DNA from: Anaeramoeba ignava
Lineage: Eukaryota; Metamonada; Anaeramoebidae
Reading direction: 5' to 3'
Assembly (NCBI GenBank): GCA_028826165.1
Contig: JAPDFW010000022.1
Location: 496,001-560,000 of the forward strand
DNA: 64,000 nucleotides
Shown here piece after piece: positions 44,039-54,604 of the stretch; the stretch's first letter is position 1; every line of letters starts with the position of its first letter. A model generated the notes under the pieces. The model saw only the letters and a list, made by a program, of their open reading frames with translations. It searched no databases and was not told where the DNA came from. A program made the position numbers and the translations under genes.

Positions 44039-47000
44039 TCATTTAATATCATAATTATTTAGAAGTATTGCTCTATATTCTTCATTTATATTATTATAAA
44101 AACTATCCCATTCGCCAACTTCAATTAGAAGTTGTTGTAATTGAAATAAAATGTCTTTAAATTCCATCAAAAGCTCTAAAGATGGAAATTGATAAAACAA
44201 AATAGTCGCAAAAATCGACTCATAATAAGAAACGACAACACTAATGTTGTTGTTTATTAGCTTACAAAACCCAAAATGCGCGGTAAGCTTATCTTGCTTG
44301 TTCTTAATCTCGCGCAGCAATGCTGACCATTGATCGAAGAAATTTTGAACAAAATAAGAACACTGTTGAGAGAAGAACAAGCAAAGAGTCGAGAAAGTAA
44401 CGCATGCGGTTTCCTCCAAACTCTTGATTTACGGGGGAAGCACTGATAATGGCTTGCAGTTCTTCGAGAATATGCTCGACATAAGGTACAAGTAAATTGT
44501 GAAAAGTAAAGCATACTTTGCCAATTGCCCAACATGAATTCTGTCTGACAGACAAGTTCTGAGACTTTAAAAAGAACACCAACAAAGGAATCTCTTGCTT
44601 TATATGCAGCTGCAAAAGATCAGAGTTGTTTATAGCGACAACACCAAGAAGTGCAAGTGCACTTTGAATTATATCTTCTTCAGGATCACTAAGAACACTA
44701 AATAACAAAGAGGGCAAGTTATCAGAGATCATGAGATTCCGTACAGTCTCGTTTGTGCTTGCTCCCTCAATGATTGATGCTAAAAATTCAAGTGAAGTGA
44801 ACATGAAAATTTTGTCTGGAAGATCATCTTTTGTGATTCCGAAATTTTCCAAATTTTGAGTGGAATTGACAATGACATACGAATCAATGATCTTAAGAGA
44901 TCTTTTCCAGAAATATTCTAAGTACGGCTCAAATCCAGCTCCGATATTTGAGGCTATATAACCTAATGTTTGAAAAAGTGGAATTAAATCATCATCTTCA
45001 TCACTCACACTTTGTGCAATTTGAACAAGCGGATCCATTATCAATTTCATCAGCTCTGTTCGCGATAATTCTGTATCTAAAGTCTCACAAAGAGCAGTTA
45101 TTACTAAATAAAGTGGTTTGTAGTTTTTCTTTTTGTATTTTTGAAACGAAAAATTTATCATTTCGAGAATATCTTGAAGGAAACTCGAAATTTTTTCCTG
45201 AGAAGATCGAATGAAAATTGCCAAAGCAGAACATGCAGCGTTTTGCACAGATGCTATTCTGTCCATTGCGCATATCAAAAGGTCTTTGAGGACATTTTCA
45301 AATGTAAAGCTTGTGTTTTGGAAAGATTGATTTTGGTTGTCATTTGAATTGGAATTGTAATTCAAATTGACAGCTAGAAAATCTATATAGCGAGAAATTG
45401 TCCAACAACTAATTACTCGCACGAGATGATGAGGATGTTTCAAGCACTCTGCAAGAAAGACCATGAGTTTAGGGAGATGCTGTGATATTGCCGATAAACA
45501 CCCCTCGGAAATGGCTCCTATCGAGAGAATTGCTGCTTCCTTATGTTCCCATCCAACTTGCTCATCTTCAAGAATATGTTCAAGATAAGGTAGAAGATGC
45601 CCAAATAATTCGTCTTGATAAACCACAGAGAGCTTCTCTATTGCATTGGCTGCTGATTTTCTTAAATTCCATTCGCCATTAACATCGTCTTCAATCAAAT
45701 CATCTTCGTCATCCTCATCTTCTAGTTGTTTTCCATCAAATCCCGTATTTTCATCATTTATTTTGTTATTTTGATTGTTTGTAGAAATTCCCTCTTTTTC
45801 TTTTCCATTCAAACTTGTCTTTGTTTTGCTTCTTTCTTCAATAAATTCTGAATAAAAATTAAATTTTTCAAAATTTTCTCCATCAAGTTGATTTGATGTC
45901 AGTTGAATATCTAATGATGTAAAAACCATAGACTCAAGAAGCCTCGGGATTAATTGCTCGAGAAACGGAACTAAATGGTGTTTCAAATGCTCAATTTGCG
46001 AAAAGAAGAACCAGAACTCACAAGCTTCTAATGAAACTTTTGGATCATCATTTTCCATCATTTTCATTATTGATTCAATTATTTCATTTATATATTTTTC
46101 TACAACTACAGAATAATGTGTTAATAAGAGATTGAAAGCGTGACAAACTTTTCTTTTAATTTTATCATTTTCTCCTTGAGCAAGAACTATCAAATTCTGA
46201 TTCCAATTTTGCAAGTTATTATTATATTTTTTAATAAAAAAATTTCAATTTGATTTTAAAATTTCAATTTGATTTTTACATGAATAAAATTCTCTATTTG
46301 TTTTGATAATGAATATTCATTCAGTAAAGTAAATTCTATTAATGAAGATAATGATAAATTTTGGATTGTTTTATTTTCATGATGAAGATAATTTAATAAT
46401 TTTTGGATCAATAATTCAAAATTTTGTTCCATAAATTCTGTTTTGATAACATTTTTTTGATCTTCTAATATTTTTAAAATACAATCAAGAGAACCTATTA
46501 TCAAACTTTGATTTTGATTTTCTTGAATCATTTGATACAATAAATCAAATAAATTTGGCCAAATTCTTATTCCAAACTATTTAATTCAAAAATTCAATTA
46601 AAAATTAAAATTCATTTATAAATTGAAATTCATTTAAAAATTAAAATTCATTTATAAATTAAAATTCATTTAAAAATTAAAATTCATTTATAAATTAAAA
46701 TTCATTTAAAAATTAAAATTCATTTATAAATTAAAATTCATTTAAAAATTAAAATTCATTTATAAATTAAAATTCATTTATAAATTAAAATTCATTTATA
46801 AATTAAAATTCATTTATAAATTAAAATTCATTTATAAATTGAAATTCATTTATAAATTAAAATTCATTTATAAATTAAAATTAATTTATAAATTAAAATT
46901 CATTTATAAATTAAAATTAATTTATAAATTGAAATTCATTTATAAATTAAAATTAATTTATAAATTAAAATTCATTTATAAATTAAAATTAATTTATAAA

Positions 47001-47531
47001 TTAAAATTCATTTATAAATTAAAATTCATTTATAAATTGAAATTCATTTATAAATTGAAATTCATTTATAAATTAAAATTCATTTATAAATTGAAATTCA
47101 TTTATAAATTAAAATTAATTTATAAATTAAAATTATAATTTAAGTTTGAAATAATCCACCCATTTATTTACATTCTGAATAATAGAACTAATAACAATTC
47201 CACAACTTTGTTGTATTTTTGGTTCTGGATCTGAAATTCCAATTATCATTTGTTCTTTTACATATTCAATCACATTTTGAAAATCTTTCATTTGAGTTTG
47301 TAAAATGTTATTTTTCAAAATTAATCCTGCATTTCTTCTGTTTGTTATGCTTGTTTCTTGATATAAACAAACAATAAATGCAAGATAATTATTTAAATCT
47401 GGAATATTTAAATTCATTTCTTTCATTTTATTTAAAATATTTTTTTGTATTTTTGTATTTGGTTTCTTGCTTTCTTCAATTAAATTTTCAACTTCATTTA
47501 AAATTTCTTTATTTGGTTTCCACTTATTCAT
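44039..47531 (-). CDS. Transportin (karyopherin beta-2) nuclear import receptor
   Basis: Exons are 47531-47172, 46576-46280 and 46196-44039; one base must be skipped near 44427-44433. Length is about 937 residues versus about 890 for human transportin-1. Alignment landmarks: start MNKWKPNKEILNEVENLI; IIQN-FGIRIWPNLFDLL across intron 1; SLEACEFWFFFSQ; the acidic H8 loop DEDDEDDLIEDD; EWNLRKSAANAIEKLSVVY; ISCWTISRYIDFLA; NSCWAIGKV. After the slip, LEETACVTFSTLCLFFSQQC matches the family's next HEAT repeat. Transportin carries PY-NLS cargo such as RNA-binding proteins into the nucleus and releases it on RanGTP. The frame slip lies in a conserved region: either the copy is broken there, the assembly has an extra base, or recoding occurs. 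Confidence 0.88.
46577..47171 (-). repeat. Transportin intron 1: 12-bp TAAATTAAAATTCATTTA-type repeats
   Basis: GTAAAT donor and ATTAAATAG acceptor on the minus strand. The body is tandem 19- to 20-bp and 12-bp steps of AAATTCATTTATAAATTAAA, partly palindromic (ATTTATAAAT). Confidence 0.9.
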
Positions 47532-48266
47532 TGGATTTTAAAAAAAATGAAAAATGAAAAATGAAAAATGAAAAATGAAATAAATGGAATTAATTGAATT
47601 AAAATGAAAAATGAAAAATGAAATAAATGAAATAAATTGGAATAAATTGAAATAAATTGAAATAAATTGAATTAAATTGAATTAAAATGAAATAAATGAA
47701 ATGAAAGAAATTGAAATAAAATTAATTAAAATGAAATAAATTGAAATAAAATTGAATTAAATTGAATTAAATTGAAATAAATGGAATAAATGGAATTAAA
47801 TTGGAATAAATTGAATTAAATTGAATTAAATTGAATTAAATTAAATAAATTGAAATAAATTGAAATGAATTGAATTAAAATGAATTAAATTGAATTAAAT
47901 TGAATTAAATGAAATAAATTGAATTTAAATGAATTAAATGAATTAAATTGAATTAAATGAATTAATTGAAATAAAATTGAAATAAATTGAATTAAATTGA
48001 AATAAATTGAATTGAATTAAATTGAAATAAATTGAATTAATTGAATTAATTGGAATTAAAAATAATTGAATTAAATTGAAATAAATTGAAATAAATTAAA
48101 TTAATTGAATTAAATTGAATTAAATTGAATTAAAATGAATTAAATGAATTAAATTAAATAAATTGAAATAAATTGAAATAAATTGAATTAAATTGAATTA
48201 AATGGAATAAATTGAATTAAATTGAAATAAATTGAATTAAATTGAATTAAAATGAAATAAATTGAA
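47532..48266. repeat. Intergenic AAATTGAATT / AAATTGAAAT repeats plus transportin leader
   Basis: Adjacent to the transportin ATG the minus strand shows four CATTTTT steps, the start-proximal element. Beyond about 47590 the rest is AAATTGAATTAAATTGAAAT-type pentamer/decamer repeats up to the next gene's stop. Confidence 0.85.
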
Positions 48267-50605
48267 TTAAATAAAATAGATTTCCATTTCTTCAATTTTC
48301 CAATCTTTAAAAGATCCTGCTAAATAATTTCTTGCTTCATCTGTTCCATGTACTAATCCATTTGGAAGAGAATATGTTGCTCCAAAATCTGTATTTCCAC
48401 TTGTTAAATTTGGATTAATATAAATATCAGTAAAATATTGATTTTCTTTATCTAATTCGACCAAATCTTGGACCATCATTTCTATTATAACGAATTGCAT
48501 AATCTTCTTTTCCTTCTTGAATTTTAAATTTTTGTGGAATATTATTGTTTGGATTTTTTAAACTGAAAATAAAAGCATTTGGATCTTTAAGATATCTAAA
48601 ATCACCTGAAGGAAATCCAATTTCTAAAAATCCTCCAAATATATATTTATCAGTTGTTTGAATAATTACTAATGTTTCCCCTTTATTATCACATTTAGAA
48701 TGGAATTTTTGTGCTGGAAATCCATCTTTTTTACGTGGAGATTTATCTTTTTTACGTGGAGATTTATCTTTTTTACGTGAAAATCCGTCTTTTTGAAGTG
48801 AAAATCCAATTTTCATTTTATTAAAAAATTCTTCATTTGGAATCCATTCTTTTAATTTTTTCATAAATTCAATTTCTTTAATAATTTTGGGATTCTTCAA
48901 ATATTTTATTTAGTTTCTTTTCTTCTTCATAAATTGGTTTCATTCTTTGAATTTGTCTTTTTTGTTTTTTTTGTTTTTGGATAATTTCATCTTTTTCTTT
49001 TTCAATTTTTTGAATTTGATTTTTTTGTTTTTGGATAATTTCATCTTTTTCTTTTTGGATTTTTTGAATTGCTTCAATTTTGGTTTTTTCATTTGCTTTG
49101 TTCAATATAATAGATTTTTGGATTTTTTGTTCTTTTTTTTGATTTTCTTTTTGCATTTTTTCAAGTTGTTTTTGAGAAAATTCTTTTTGGGTTTTTTGAA
49201 TTTCGATTACAAAAGATTTTGGAAGAAAGTCCATTTTTTGAATTGTTTCGATATCTTGATGTTTGATTAATTCAGGATTGATTTTAGAAAAAAATTGTTT
49301 AGAAATTACTTTAATTCTTTTTTTTTGATTTTTTTTTGATTCTTCTTTTGATGATTGTGAATTATTTTGATTTTTAATCCATTTTTTAATCATTTCAAAT
49401 AATTCAATTCCAATTTGTGTTTTTGTTTTATTTAATTTATCAAGTAAAGCAATCATTTGTTCTTGATTAAATGAATAGAAATTGTTTTTTTGAATAAAGT
49501 TATCAAAATTATTGATAATAAATTTCAAACATTCATTTTCTAATCTTTTTGATTTCGTTTTTTGATTTGTTGATAAATAATCACAAACATTTTTTTCATT
49601 AATATTTTTGATAATTTCATTTTCAATAAATTTGGAAAGTAAATTTAGTTGAAATTGATTTGAAAATATCAACATTTCAATTAATCCTGATTTAGAAATT
49701 TGAATTTTACTTGTATAAATATATTTCAATATTTTCTTCATAATTGATGTTCTAATTTCAGGAAATTCAATTTGATTTATTGATTTTTCTTTGAGAAGAA
49801 GAGCAAAGTAAGGAGAACGAAAAGATAAAATTGATTTATGAGAATTAAATTGAAATGATTCTTTTCCAGATTTGATAATAAAATCAGAATAATTATTATT
49901 TTCATTTTCAAATAAATTTTGGAAATCATTTATCAATTTTTCTTTAAGTATTGATTGGTTTTCATTTTTAATTTCATTTGAATCATTTGAATCATTTGAA
50001 TCATTTTCATTTGAATCATTTGAATCATTTGTTTCGCTATCTTCACTTATTTCTTCATTTGAATCATTTTCATTTGAATCACTTTCATTTGAATCATTTG
50101 TTTCGCTATCTTCACTTATTTCTTCATTTGAATCATTTTCAATTTCATTTTGATTTTGATTTTCATTTTCATTTTCATTTTCATTTTCATTTGAATCACT
50201 TTGATTTGAATCACTTTTAGAATTAGATTTTGATTTAGATTTAGATTTAGATTTAGATTTAGATTTAGAATTAGATTTAGATTTAGATTTAGATTTAGAA
50301 TTAGATTTAGAATTAGATTTTGATTTAGATTTAGATTCAGATTCAGATTTAGATTTAGATTTAGATTTAGATTCAGATTCAGATTCAGAATTAGATTTAG
50401 ATTTAGATTTAGAATTAGATTTAGATTTAGATTTAGATTTAGATTTAGATTTAGAATTAGATTTAGATTTAGAATTAGAATTAGATTTAGATTTAGGCTT
50501 TTGAGATTTCTTTAGATTGAATGATTTAGATAAATTGGTGTTTTGATTAGTTGAATTTATTTGGAAAGTGTTTAATGATTTAAGCATTTGTTTTTTTTTA
50601 TTCAT
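48267..50605 (-). pseudogene. BTB-BACK-coiled-coil-TLDc gene, tandem copy A, with two one-base insertions
   Basis: Aligned to the intact neighbour (50897-52630), the same protein is spread over three frames. In one frame to about 48890: a long N-terminal SKSKSNSKSES and E/N/D tract, BTB (YSDFIIKSGKESFQFNSHKS), BACK and coiled coil. The TLDc domain follows in a second frame to about 48465, and its last 60 residues lie in a third. Break 1: CCCAAAATTATT where copy B has CCCAAATTATC (extra A). Break 2: GGTCGAATT where copy B has GGTGAATAT (extra C). The TLDc core also has an in-frame 7-residue repeat (RKKDKSP twice, then RKKDGFP). TLDc proteins are tied to oxidative-stress defence and V-ATPase regulation. 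It may be a decaying pseudogene or carry assembly errors. Confidence 0.8.
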
Positions 50606-50896
50606 TTTTTATTATTAATTGAAGAAAAAAAAATGAATTTAAAAAATAAAAAAAAAAGTGGATAATTTTTAAAATTAAAAAAAAAAGGAAAAAAAAATTT
50701 TTTTAAATTTAAATTTAAATTAAAATTGGAATTTAAATTAAAATTAGAATTGGAATTAAAATTTAAATTAAAAATAAAATTAAAATTAAAATTGGAATTG
50801 GAATTAAATTTGAAAATTATTTGTGAAATTGTTTGTTGTTAATTTTGGAATTTTGGAAAAGAAAATATTTAGGAAAAGAAATTGAATTAAATTGAA
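50606..50896. other. Spacer between the two BTB-TLDc genes
   Basis: AT-rich, with TTAAATT hexamer-type steps at 50700-50810 and GGAAAAGAAA near 50860. It contains the leader of copy A next to 50606. No coding potential is seen. Confidence 0.45.
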
Positions 50897-52630
50897 TTAA
50901 ACGAAATAGATTTCCATTTCTTCAATTTTCCAATCTTTATAAGATCCTGCTAAATAACTCTTTGCTTCACTTGTTCCATGTCTTAATCCATTTGGAAGAG
51001 AATATGTTGCTCCAAAATCTGTATTTCCACTTTTTAAATCTGAATTAATATAAATATCTCTATAATATTCATTTTGTTCTTTATATTCACCAAATTTTGG
51101 ACCACCATTTTTGTAATAAGCAATCGCATAATCTTCTTTTCCTTTTTGAATTTTAAATTTTTGTGGAATATTATTTTTTGGATTTTTTAAACTGAAAATA
51201 AAAGCATTTGGATCTTTAATATATCTATCTGAACCTGAAATAAATCCAATTTCTGTAAATCCTCCAAATATATATTTATTAGTTGTTTGAATAATTATTA
51301 ATGTTTTCCCTTTATTATCACATTTAGAATGGAATTTTTGTGATGAAAATCCATCTTTTTGACATGAAAATCCAATTTTCATTTTATTAAAAAATTCTTC
51401 ATTTTGAATCCATTCTTTTAATTTTTTCATAAATTCAATTTCTTTGATAATTTGGGATTCTTCAAATATTTTATTTAATTTCTTTTCTTCTTCATAAATT
51501 GATTTCATTCTTTCATTCTCTTTTGTAAGTTCTTGATTTTCTTTTTTTTCTTTTTCAATTTCTTTTTTTTGTTTTTGGATAATTTCATCTTTTTCATTTC
51601 GAAGATTTTCAACAATTTGTTGTTTTTTTTGTTTTTGATAAATTCTTTCATTTCGAAGATTTTCAATTCCAATTAAAAATATATTTGGAAGAAATTCAAT
51701 TTTTTTAATTTGTTTTAATGTTTTGTTTTTTAAACATTTAATATTAATTTTTGGAATAAATTTTTCGATAATTTTATTAAATTTTTCTTTTTGATTAATT
51801 TCATCATTATTTTTTTGTTCATTTTCTTTAATCCATTTTTCAATCATTTCAAATAATTCAATTCCAATTTTTTTGAATTTGATTGTTCCTTTTTCAATAA
51901 CATATTTCATTTGTTTTTTTGTTAATTTAAATGTATTATTTTGTTGAATAAATTTATCAAAATTATTGATAACAAATTTCAAACATTCATTTTCTAATTG
52001 ATTTGATTTCATTTTTTGATTTGTTGATAAATAATCACAAACATTTTTTTCATTAATATTTTTGATAATTTCATTTTCAATAAATTTGGAAAGTAAATTT
52101 AATTGAAATTGATTTGAAACTATCCACATTTCAATTAATTCTGATTTAGAAATTTGAATTTTACTTGTATAAATATATTTCAATATTTTCTTCATAATTG
52201 ATGTTCTAATTTCAGGAAATTCAATTTGATTTATTGATTTTTCTTTGAGAAGAAGAGCAAAATAAGGAGAACGAAAAGATAAAATTGATTTATGAGAATT
52301 AAATTGAAATGATTCTTTTCCAGATTTGATAATAAAATCAGAATAATTATTATTTTCATTTTCAAATAAATTTTGGAAATCATTTATGAATTTTTCTTTA
52401 AATATTGATTGGTTTTCATTTTTAATTTCAATTAGATCAATTTCATTTTCGATTTCATTTTCATTTTCATTTTCATTTTCAATTTCATTTTCATTTTCAA
52501 TTTCATTTTCAATTTCATTTTCATTTTCATTTTCATTTTCATTTTCATTTGTTTCGCTATCTTCACTTATTTCTTCATTTGAATCATTTGAATCATTTGA
52601 ATTTGTGTTTTTTATTTGATTTCTTTTCAT
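50897..52630 (-). CDS. BTB-BACK-coiled-coil-TLDc protein, tandem copy B (577 aa)
   Basis: Intact single-exon gene. An N-terminal E/N/D/S-rich tract (about 1-70) is followed by the BTB domain (about 95-200: YSDFIIKSGKESFQFNSHKS, then KILKYIYTSKIQIS), a BACK-like helical part (LENECLKFVINNFDKFIQQ), a coiled coil (about 330-405: QKQKKEIEKEKKENQELTKE) and a C-terminal TLDc domain. TLDc hallmarks: QKDGFSSQKFHSKCDNKGKT, YIFGGFTEIGF, DPNAFIFSL and GATYSLPNGL. BTB gives dimerisation and often cullin-3 binding. TLDc occurs in OXR1/NCOA7 and acts in oxidative resistance and V-ATPase disassembly. The partner substrate is unknown. It is head-to-head with the MPPED-like gene. Confidence 0.88.
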   Translation of the reverse strand: MKRNQIKNTNSNDSNDSNEEISEDSETNENENENENENEIENEIENENEIENENENENEIENEIDLIEIKNENQSIFKEKFINDFQNLFENENNNYSDFIIKSGKESFQFNSHKSILSFRSPYFALLLKEKSINQIEFPEIRTSIMKKILKYIYTSKIQISKSELIEMWIVSNQFQLNLLSKFIENEIIKNINEKNVCDYLSTNQKMKSNQLENECLKFVINNFDKFIQQNNTFKLTKKQMKYVIEKGTIKFKKIGIELFEMIEKWIKENEQKNNDEINQKEKFNKIIEKFIPKINIKCLKNKTLKQIKKIEFLPNIFLIGIENLRNERIYQKQKKQQIVENLRNEKDEIIQKQKKEIEKEKKENQELTKENERMKSIYEEEKKLNKIFEESQIIKEIEFMKKLKEWIQNEEFFNKMKIGFSCQKDGFSSQKFHSKCDNKGKTLIIIQTTNKYIFGGFTEIGFISGSDRYIKDPNAFIFSLKNPKNNIPQKFKIQKGKEDYAIAYYKNGGPKFGEYKEQNEYYRDIYINSDLKSGNTDFGATYSLPNGLRHGTSEAKSYLAGSYKDWKIEEMEIYFV

Positions 52631-52748
52631 TTTATTTTTTTAATTTTTATTGTTAAAATAATGTTTTAATGTTTTTAATTCTAAAAAAAAAATGAAAAAA
52701 ATTTTTTTGATTTTTTTTTCATTTTTTTTTTCCTTTTTAAAAAACCAA
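52631..52748. promoter_or_regulatory. Divergent promoter between BTB-TLDc copy B and the phosphoesterase
   Basis: 118 bp between the two ATGs. On the + strand: AAAAAATTTTTTTGATTTTT, TTTCATTTTTTTTTTCC, then AAAAACCAAATG. It fits the A/T-block plus CATTTTTT arrangement. Confidence 0.5.
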
Positions 52749-54469
52749 ATGAATTTAGAAAAAAATAAAGAGAATAAAAATGAAAATAAATCAGAAATTG
52801 ATATTGTTTTTATTTCTGATACACATCAATTCCATGAAGAATTAATATTACCAAATAAAATTGATAGTAAACAACAAAAAAAAAAGTCAATTAAAAAAAA
52901 TTTGGATCTTTTTTTTTGAAAATAATCAATAATAATTTTTTGAGGATAGTTTTAATTCATTCTGGAGATTTTACTTATAAAAGAAAGAAAAAGAAAAATC
53001 AAGTGAAAATTTTCAATAATTGGCTTGGCAAACTTGATAAAGAAAAAAAAATTGAACATAAAATAATCATAATGGGAAATCATGAAAATTGGTTCAAATA
53101 TCGAAGAATGAAAACAAAATTAAAATGGCTTTCAAATGGAATTTATTTACAAAATCAAACTTATAATGCTTATGGTTTAACAATTTTTGGATCATCTCAT
53201 AAACCTCGAAAAAAATATTCAAAATTAATTCCAAATTCTGCTCAAATTATTGCTATTCATGCTCCTCCAAAGGGAATTCTTGATATGCAATATAATGATA
53301 AAAGCAGAGGAAATAAAACTATTTATGATTGTATATGTGATTTAAATAAATCCAAAAAAATGCAAAGAATCAATGCTTTTGGACACAATCATGAAGGTTG
53401 ATTTATTGAAGAAACAATTTTACAAACAATTTTACAAACAATTTTAAATCCAATTTTACAAACAATTTTAAATCCAATTTTAAATTCAATTTTAAATTCA
53501 ATTTTAAATCCAATTTTAAATTCAATTTTAAATTCAATTTTATATTTAATTTTATATTTAATTTTATATTCAATTTTACAAACAATTTTAAATCCAATTT
53601 TAAATTCAATTTTACAAACAATTTTACAAACAATTTTAAATTTAATTTTAAATTCAATTTTAAATTCAATTTTACAAATAATTTTAAATTCAATTTTAAA
53701 TTCAATTTTAAATTCAATTTTAAATTCAATTTTAAATTCAATTTTAAATTCAATTTTAAATTCAATTTTATATTCAATTTTATATTTAATTTTATATTTA
53801 ATTTTAAATTCAATTTTAAATCCAATTTTATATTCAATTTTACATTCAATTTTATATTCAATTTTATATTCAATTTTATATTTAATTTTATATTTAATTT
53901 TATATTTAATTTTAAATTCAATTTTACAAATAATTTTATATCTAATTTTATATCTAATTTTAAATCCAATTTTATATTTAATTTTAAATTCAATTTTACA
54001 TTCAATTTTAAATCCAATTTTATATCTAATTTTAAATCTAATTTTAAATCCAATTTTATATTTAATTTTAAATTCAATTTTAAATTTAATTTTAAATCCA
54101 ATTTTAAATTTAATTTTATTAGGTTATGGTATTCAATTTTCTGAAGAAGCTAATTGTTTTTTTGTTAATTCAACAACAAATGGTTTACCCTCTAATATTC
54201 CTATTTGGTTTAAAGCAATTAGAGAAAACGATCATTTTAAATTCTTTCTAATTCAATCTGGTTGTAGAATCGATTTTATTGAAAGAATTGGAAGAACTCA
54301 TAAATTTAAAAGAATTCAAAATTCAAATTTAATTTTAAATCAAAATTCAAATTTAAATCAAAATTCAAATCAAAATTTAAATCAAAATTCAAATTCAAAT
54401 TCAAATTCAAATCAAAATTCAAATCAAAATTCAAATTCAAATTCAAATTCAAATTCAAATTCAAATTAA
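52749..54469 (+). CDS. MPPED1/2-type calcineurin-like phosphoesterase (3 exons, 303 aa)
   Basis: Exons are 52749-52866, 52950-53396 and 54123-54469, in phase. Metallophosphoesterase motifs are complete once spliced: ISDTHQFH (motif I), IHSGDFT (II, formed across intron 1), GNHENW (III), IAIHAPP (IV) and GHNHEGYG (V, across intron 2). The fold and NNWLGKL match the UPF0046/MPPED1-MPPED2 group of dinuclear metal phosphodiesterases. GNHENW keeps the metal-ligand Asn-His. Substrate in this organism is unknown; the animal enzymes hydrolyse cyclic nucleotides weakly. The C-terminus is a tail of Asn/Ser/Gln repeats (NQNSN). Intron 2 is a 0.73-kb tandem array; the first intron is a normal 83 bp. Confidence 0.9.
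53397..54122 (+). repeat. Phosphoesterase intron 2: AATTTTAAATTC / AATTTTACAAAC 12-mers
   Basis: GTTGAT donor, TTTTATTAG acceptor. The body is 12-bp units AATTTTAAATTC, AATTTTATATTC, AATTTTAAATCC and AATTTTACAAAC. Confidence 0.92.
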
Positions 54470-54604
54470 AATGTAAATCGAAATTGATGGAAAAGAATAA
54501 TTTTTTTTTCTTTATTTTCTTTTTAAAAAATTTGATGATTTTTTTTTTGAATTCTTTTAAAAAGAAAGAGTGGAATAATAATTGTTTTTTGTTTTGTTTT
54601 TTTT
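54470..54604. other. Convergent spacer
   Basis: Short AT-rich region between the phosphoesterase stop and the TMEM181-like stop, with T-rich and A-rich runs. Nothing else is seen. Confidence 0.5.

Noticed and set aside
52692-53401. Frameshift in the phosphoesterase
   Set aside because: The frame change is explained by an 83-bp GT-AG intron that restores the IHSGDFT motif exactly.
53403-54101. 232-residue Lys-Leu-Asn frame on the minus strand
   Set aside because: It falls in phosphoesterase intron 2, a 12-bp array.
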